DNA of 64,000 bases, taken from assembly GCA_016219375.1 (NCBI GenBank), contig JACRNC010000021.1, positions 62,001 through 126,000 of the forward strand, written 5' to 3'. This document shows, piece after piece, positions 60,341 to 64,000 of this stretch; the stretch's first letter is position 1, and the number at the start of each line of letters is the position of its first letter. A program made the position numbers and the translations under genes. The notes beneath the pieces were generated by a model. The model was given only the letters and a program-made list of their open reading frames with translations, was not told where the DNA came from and did not search any database. The DNA comes from Burkholderiales bacterium (GTDB taxonomy: Bacteria > Pseudomonadota > Gammaproteobacteria > Burkholderiales > Burkholderiaceae_C).

Positions 60341-61828
60341 TCAGCGCGGGATGACGAAGGTGGAATGCTCATCCACCTTCGCCGGGGCGGCCTGCGGCTC
60401 GGACGGGTCGGGCAGGCGCTCGATCACGAACTCGATCTTGTGCGCCCCGGGCTCCAGCTGAGCGACGGCCTGCGGCGGCATCTGCACGCTCACCGGCCAC
60501 CAGCGTGAATCGGCCGGGCCCAGGTCGAACTCCGAAGCCGATGCCACGACGGCGCCCTCCAGGCCGGCCACGCGCACGCGGTAGCGCTGCGGCAACTCGG
60601 TGGCATTCATGACCTGCAGGCGGTAGACATTCTCGATGCGGCCGTCGTCCACCATGCGGGCAAGGGCATTGCGGTCACGCACCACGTCCACGCGGAACGG
60701 CGCGCGCAAGGTCAGGCTGGTGATGAAGGCGGCGGAGATGGCCAGCAGGATGGCCGCAAGCACGAGCACGCGCGGGCGCAGCACGCGGCGCCACATCTGG
60801 GCTGCGCCCCACTGGTTCGCCATGCCGTTCTCGGTGGCATAGCGGATGAGGCCGCGCGGGTAGTTCATCTTGTCCATGACGGTGTCACAGACGTCGATGC
60901 AGGCAGCACAGCCGATGCATTCGTACTGCAGGCCCTTGCGGATGTCGATGCCGGTGGGGCAGACCTGCACGCACAGGCCGCAGTCCACGCAGGAGCCCAG
61001 GCCCTGGGCCTTGGGGTCGACCTTGCGCGAACGCGAGCCGCGCGGCTCGCCGCGGGCGGCGTCGTAGCTGACGATCAGCGTGTCCTTGTCGAACATGGCG
61101 CTCTGGAAGCGCGCATACGGACACATGTACTTGCACACCTGCTCGCGCATGAAGCCGGCGTTGCCGTAGGTCGCGAAGCCGTAGAACAGCACCCAGAAGG
61201 CCTCCCACGGCCCCAGGCCGAAGGACAGCACCTCGGCGCCGAGCGTGCGGATCGGCGAGAAGTAGCCGACGAAGGTGAAGCCCGTCCACAGGCCGATGGC
61301 GATCCACACCGCCTGCTTGGCCGACTTGCGCCAGAGCTTGTTGAAGTTCCACGAGCCCTGGTCCAGGCGCATGCGGGCGATGCGGTCGCCCTCGATCTTG
61401 CGCTCGACCCACATGTAGATCTCGGTGTAGACCGTCTGCGGGCAGGCATAGCCGCACCACAGGCGGCCCCCGATGGCCGTGAAGAAGAACAGGCCGTAGG
61501 CCGACAGGACCAGCAGGCCCGTCAGGTAGATGAAGTCCTGCGGATACAGGACCAGATCGAAGATGAAGAAACGCCGTGCCCCCAAGTCGAAGAGCACGGC
61601 CTGCCTATCGTTCCACTGCAGCCACGGCAGACCGTAGAAGATGATCTGCGTGAACCACACCAGCGCCCAGCGCCAGCGCGCGAACCAGCCGTCCACCGAG
61701 CGCGGATAGAGCGTCTCGTGCTTCTGGTAGAGAGAGACGACCTGCGCTGAGTCGTCGGCTGCTGCGGCGGCCGGGGCCTCCGCAGCGATGGGAATGACGC
61801 GGGGCTTGGTGGTGGAATTCATCGGCAT
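60341..61828 (-). CDS. ccoG: CcoG (FixG), polyferredoxin for cbb3 oxidase assembly
   Basis: Membrane iron-sulfur protein; CcoG reduces Cu(II) to Cu(I) for the cbb3 binuclear centre. The 495 residues have five or more TMs, the motif CGYACPQTVYTEIYMWVERKIEGDR, CKYMCPYARFQ, two [4Fe-4S] motifs (CVDCGLCVQVCP; CIGCAACIDVCD), and a C-terminal periplasmic Ig-like domain near 385-480. A second ATG two codons later (61822) is equally possible. It follows ccoP by 34 bp. Confidence 0.95.
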   Translation of the reverse strand: MPMNSTTKPRVIPIAAEAPAAAAADDSAQVVSLYQKHETLYPRSVDGWFARWRWALVWFTQIIFYGLPWLQWNDRQAVLFDLGARRFFIFDLVLYPQDFIYLTGLLVLSAYGLFFFTAIGGRLWCGYACPQTVYTEIYMWVERKIEGDRIARMRLDQGSWNFNKLWRKSAKQAVWIAIGLWTGFTFVGYFSPIRTLGAEVLSFGLGPWEAFWVLFYGFATYGNAGFMREQVCKYMCPYARFQSAMFDKDTLIVSYDAARGEPRGSRSRKVDPKAQGLGSCVDCGLCVQVCPTGIDIRKGLQYECIGCAACIDVCDTVMDKMNYPRGLIRYATENGMANQWGAAQMWRRVLRPRVLVLAAILLAISAAFITSLTLRAPFRVDVVRDRNALARMVDDGRIENVYRLQVMNATELPQRYRVRVAGLEGAVVASASEFDLGPADSRWWPVSVQMPPQAVAQLEPGAHKIEFVIERLPDPSEPQAAPAKVDEHSTFVIPR

Positions 61829-61862
61829 TCAGGCGCCGCTGAGGTCATCAGCGGCAACCTGA

Positions 61863-62810
61863 TCAGCGTGCGACCTGATTGGTAGAGGCGCTGGCGGTGG
61901 TGCGGTTCGACAGGCTCCACACGTAGGCGCCGACCACGTGGATTTGTTCCGCGGTCAGGCGGGCGGCCTGCGCCGGCATGACGTTGGTCTTGCCGTTGGT
62001 CACGATGTTGACGATGGCCTGCTCACCCCAGCCGTGCAGCCAGATGCGGTCGGTCAGGTTGGGCGCACCCACGGCCTGGTTGCCCTTGCCGTCGGCGCCG
62101 TGGCAGGCGGCGCACACGGCGAACTTGGGCTTGCCCAGCTGGGCCATGACCGAGTTGTGCGGGCTGCCCGAGAGGCTGAGCACGTAGTGGGCGACATTGC
62201 GCACGTCCTCAGCGCTGCCGACCGCCGCGGCCATAGGCGGCATGACGCCCATGCGGCCGTTGACCAGCGTGGTGTGGATGGCCTCGGGCGTGCCGCCGTG
62301 CAGCCAGTCGTTGTCGGTCAGGTTGGGGAAGCTCTTGCCGCCGCGGGCGTCGGAGCCGTGGCAGGCCGCGCAGTTGTTCAGGAAGATGCGCTCGCCGATG
62401 GCCATCGCCTCGCTGTCCTGGGCCAGCTGCTCGGTCTTCATGCCCATGTAGCGGGCATAGACGGGCTGCAGCTGCTCACGCGCCTTGTCGACCTCCTGGT
62501 CGTACTGCTTGGCCGACGACCAGCCCAGCTTGCCCTGGAAGTCACCCATGCCCGGATAGAGCAGCAGATAGCCGACGGAGAAGACGATGGTGAGGATGAA
62601 CAGGCCCATCCACCAGCGCGGCAGCGGGTTGTTCAGCTCGGTGAGGTCGCCGTCCCAGACGTGGCCGGTGGTCTCGGGCTTGTTGGGATCTTCGCCCGGG
62701 CGCAGCTTGCGCTTGCTGGCCACGAAGAGCAGCAGCAGGCAGGCAAAGATGGACACGCCGGTGACGATGGCGACGTAGTGGGCCCAGCCCTGGTGGATGA
62801 AGTCACTCAT
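61863..62810 (-). CDS. ccoP: Cytochrome cbb3 oxidase subunit III (diheme CcoP)
   Basis: Electron-entry subunit of the high-affinity terminal oxidase. The 315 residues have two TMs (near 10-31 and 67-86) and two cytochrome c domains with heme motifs C147-A-A-C150-H151 and C233-A-A-C236-H237. Axial methionine candidates are in GVMPPM and NVMPAQ. The start overlaps the ccoQ stop by 8 bp. Confidence 0.96.
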   Translation of the reverse strand: MSDFIHQGWAHYVAIVTGVSIFACLLLLFVASKRKLRPGEDPNKPETTGHVWDGDLTELNNPLPRWWMGLFILTIVFSVGYLLLYPGMGDFQGKLGWSSAKQYDQEVDKAREQLQPVYARYMGMKTEQLAQDSEAMAIGERIFLNNCAACHGSDARGGKSFPNLTDNDWLHGGTPEAIHTTLVNGRMGVMPPMAAAVGSAEDVRNVAHYVLSLSGSPHNSVMAQLGKPKFAVCAACHGADGKGNQAVGAPNLTDRIWLHGWGEQAIVNIVTNGKTNVMPAQAARLTAEQIHVVGAYVWSLSNRTTASASTNQVAR

Positions 62811-62973
62811 GCTTGCTCCCTCCGGAGCCGGGGATGTTGTCGTTTTCGAAGGGCAGCCGGGCCGCTTCGTCGAAGCGGGCGCGGTTGCCGCGGGAGTAGG
62901 CCCAGAACACGATGGCCAGGAAGGCCAGCAGGCTGAGGACCGTCACCACGCTGCGCAGGTCATTGAGATCCAT
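62803..62973 (-). CDS. ccoQ: Cytochrome cbb3 oxidase subunit CcoQ (FixQ)
   Basis: Small stabilising subunit of cbb3 oxidase, 56 residues. It starts MDLNDLRSVVTVLSLLAF, has one TM (residues 9-27), the typical FWAYSRGNRARFDEAARLPF stretch and ends near GSGGSKHE. The stop lies within the start of ccoP (8-bp overlap), and ccoO ends 24 bp upstream. Position, TM and the YSRxNRARFDEAA motif make the call firm despite its size. Confidence 0.92.
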   Translation of the reverse strand: MDLNDLRSVVTVLSLLAFLAIVFWAYSRGNRARFDEAARLPFENDNIPGSGGSKHE

Positions 62974-62997
62974 GGCAGTTCCTTGCAGTCAGTCACT

Positions 62998-63627
62998 TCA
63001 CTTGACGCTCGTACCCAGCACCTGCAGGTAAGCGATCAACGCGTCCATCTCGGTCTTGCCCTTGAGCTGCTCGGGCGCCTGGGCGATCTCGGCCTCGGTG
63101 TAGGGCACGCCGACCTTGGTGAGGGCGCGCATGTGCGGCTGGATGGCCTCGGGCGTGAGCGCGGTCTGCTCCAGCCAAGGGAAGCCGGGCATGTTGGACT
63201 CGGGCACCACGTCACGCGGGTTGTGCAGGTGGATGCGGTGCCATTCGTCGCTGTAGCGGCCACCCACGCGGGCCAGGTCCGGGCCCGTGCGCTTGGAGCC
63301 CCACTGGAAGGGATGGTCGTAGACGAACTCGCCGGCCTTCGAGTAGGGGCCGTAGCGCAGCGTCTCCGCGCGCAGCGGGCGGATCATCTGCGAGTGGCAG
63401 TTGTAGCAACCTTCCCGCGTGTAGATGTCGCGCCCGGCAAGCTGCAGCGGGGTGTAGGGCTTGAGGCCTTCCACCGGCTGCGTCGTGGAGTGCTGGAAGA
63501 ACAGCGGCACGATCTCGACCAGGCCCCCGACCGAGACCACGATCAGGATCAGGACGATCATCAGGAAGTTGTTGGTCTCGATCTTCTCGTGGGAGAAGGT
63601 GGCGATCTTTTCGTTGTGGTCAGCCAT
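62998..63627 (-). CDS. ccoO: Cytochrome cbb3 oxidase subunit II (monoheme CcoO)
   Basis: Membrane-anchored cytochrome c subunit passing electrons from CcoP to CcoN. The 209 residues have one TM ([24 protein letters not shown]), the heme motif C74-Y-N-C77-H78 in [14 protein letters not shown], the conserved [24 protein letters not shown] and the methionine-containing SNMPGFPWL. It is part of ccoNOQP, with a 19-bp gap to ccoN. Confidence 0.97.
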   Translation of the reverse strand: MADHNEKIATFSHEKIETNNFLMIVLILIVVSVGGLVEIVPLFFQHSTTQPVEGLKPYTPLQLAGRDIYTREGCYNCHSQMIRPLRAETLRYGPYSKAGEFVYDHPFQWGSKRTGPDLARVGGRYSDEWHRIHLHNPRDVVPESNMPGFPWLEQTALTPEAIQPHMRALTKVGVPYTEAEIAQAPEQLKGKTEMDALIAYLQVLGTSVK

Positions 63628-63646
63628 GATTGCTTGACTCCTCGCT

Positions 63647-64000
63647 TCAGGCGCGCGCGGCGGCAGGGACGGCAGCCGCGGTGGCGCGGGCGGGGGTGAT
63701 GGCGGTCATCACGACGTTCCAGGCCATCAGGCACATGCCGCTGAGGTACAGCAGGCCGCCCAGGGTGCGGATGACGTAGAAGGGATAGGTGGCCTTCACG
63801 CTCTCAACGAAGGTGTAGGTCAGCGTGCCGTCCGGGTTGACCGCGCGCCACATCAGGCCCTGCATCACGCCGGCGATCCACATGGCTGCGATGTAGAGCA
63901 CGATGCCGATGGTGGCGATCCAGAAGTGCATGGTGATGGCCTGCACGCTGTGCATCTCGGTCTTGCCGTACATGCGCGGGATCAGGTAGTACAGCGAGCC
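63647..64000 (-). CDS. ccoN: Cytochrome cbb3 oxidase subunit I CcoN (C-terminal part, cut by window end)
   Basis: Catalytic heme-copper subunit. Only the last 117 residues are visible, and the frame is open to the window edge. They include the segment [35 protein letters not shown] in order, [41 protein letters not shown]-type sequence and a final TM, characteristic of CcoN. The Ala-rich tail ([14 protein letters not shown]) follows. The heme-ligand histidines lie outside the window. Confidence 0.95.
   Translation of the reverse strand, partial: GSLYYLIPRMYGKTEMHSVQAITMHFWIATIGIVLYIAAMWIAGVMQGLMWRAVNPDGTLTYTFVESVKATYPFYVIRTLGGLLYLSGMCLMAWNVVMTAITPARATAAAVPAAARA

Overview
The window is a GC-rich, densely coded stretch of a bacterial chromosome. 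Gene content and order point to a betaproteobacterium of the Burkholderiales, probably near the Rubrivivax / Azohydromonas / Ideonella group. The housekeeping order cysS, DNA glycosylase, accA, tilS, lysC, tRNA-Ser, the BktB-like thiolase and the red-type RuBisCO operon all fit this; the genus is inference. The encoded lifestyle is nitrogen fixation, CO2 fixation by the Calvin cycle, and microaerobic respiration. No prophage, CRISPR array, intact insertion sequence or rRNA operon was seen.

Layout. (1) 1-11.8 kb: a nitrogen-fixation block, all on the + strand. It has an ISC-type Fe-S assembly set (IscU-like scaffold cut by the window edge, two A-type carriers, HscA, ferredoxin), then nifV, nifW, fixABCX, a thioredoxin-like [2Fe-2S] ferredoxin, nifA and an FmdB zinc-ribbon protein. 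nifV has its own sigma-54 promoter with a NifA activator site. (2) 12-17 kb: a MacA-MacB-OprM/NodT type tripartite efflux operon. (3) 17-21.7 kb: a set behind a Fur-box palindrome (PepSY membrane protein, DUF2271, DUF4198, ApbE-type flavin transferase, flavodoxin-reductase), read as a periplasmic flavin-based iron-reduction system. (4) 21.8-26.1 kb: an EAL-CBS-GGDEF protein, tRNA-Ser(UGA), apaH and a CorC/HlyC-type CBS membrane protein. (5) 26.2-34.5 kb: the Calvin-cycle operon cbbL-cbbS-cbbX-cbbF-cbbP-cbbZ-cbbY on the - strand, with divergent cbbR. (6) 35-45.6 kb: bktB-like thiolase, metC, rimO, tRNA-Ser(GCU), lysC, tilS, accA, DNA glycosylase, cysS. (7) 46-51.3 kb: an overlapping envelope-related operon (TPR protein, L,D-transpeptidase, two cyclophilins, lpxH, mtfA). 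(8) 51.5-56.2 kb: clpS-clpA, a cold-shock gene and icd. (9) 56.4-64 kb: an oxygen-response block with a SafE-like membrane protein, hemN, fnr and ccoNOQP-ccoG plus two small membrane proteins; ccoN is cut by the window end.

How the parts fit: nitrogenase is oxygen-sensitive. NifA carries the complete Cys motif of oxygen-sensitive NifA proteins, FNR carries its four Fe-S cysteines, a strong FNR box lies between hemN and fnr, and the high-affinity cbb3 oxidase removes oxygen while conserving energy. FixABCX and two ferredoxins can supply low-potential electrons.

The most unusual non-coding signal is a family of four hairpin modules in two head-to-head pairs. One pair (31653-31928) lies between cbbL and cbbS inside the RuBisCO operon; the other (34594-34953) lies downstream of cbbR. 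Within each module an unpaired-looking core is nearly constant, while the outer and inner stems differ in sequence but stay complementary. I could not match this to an element family I know.
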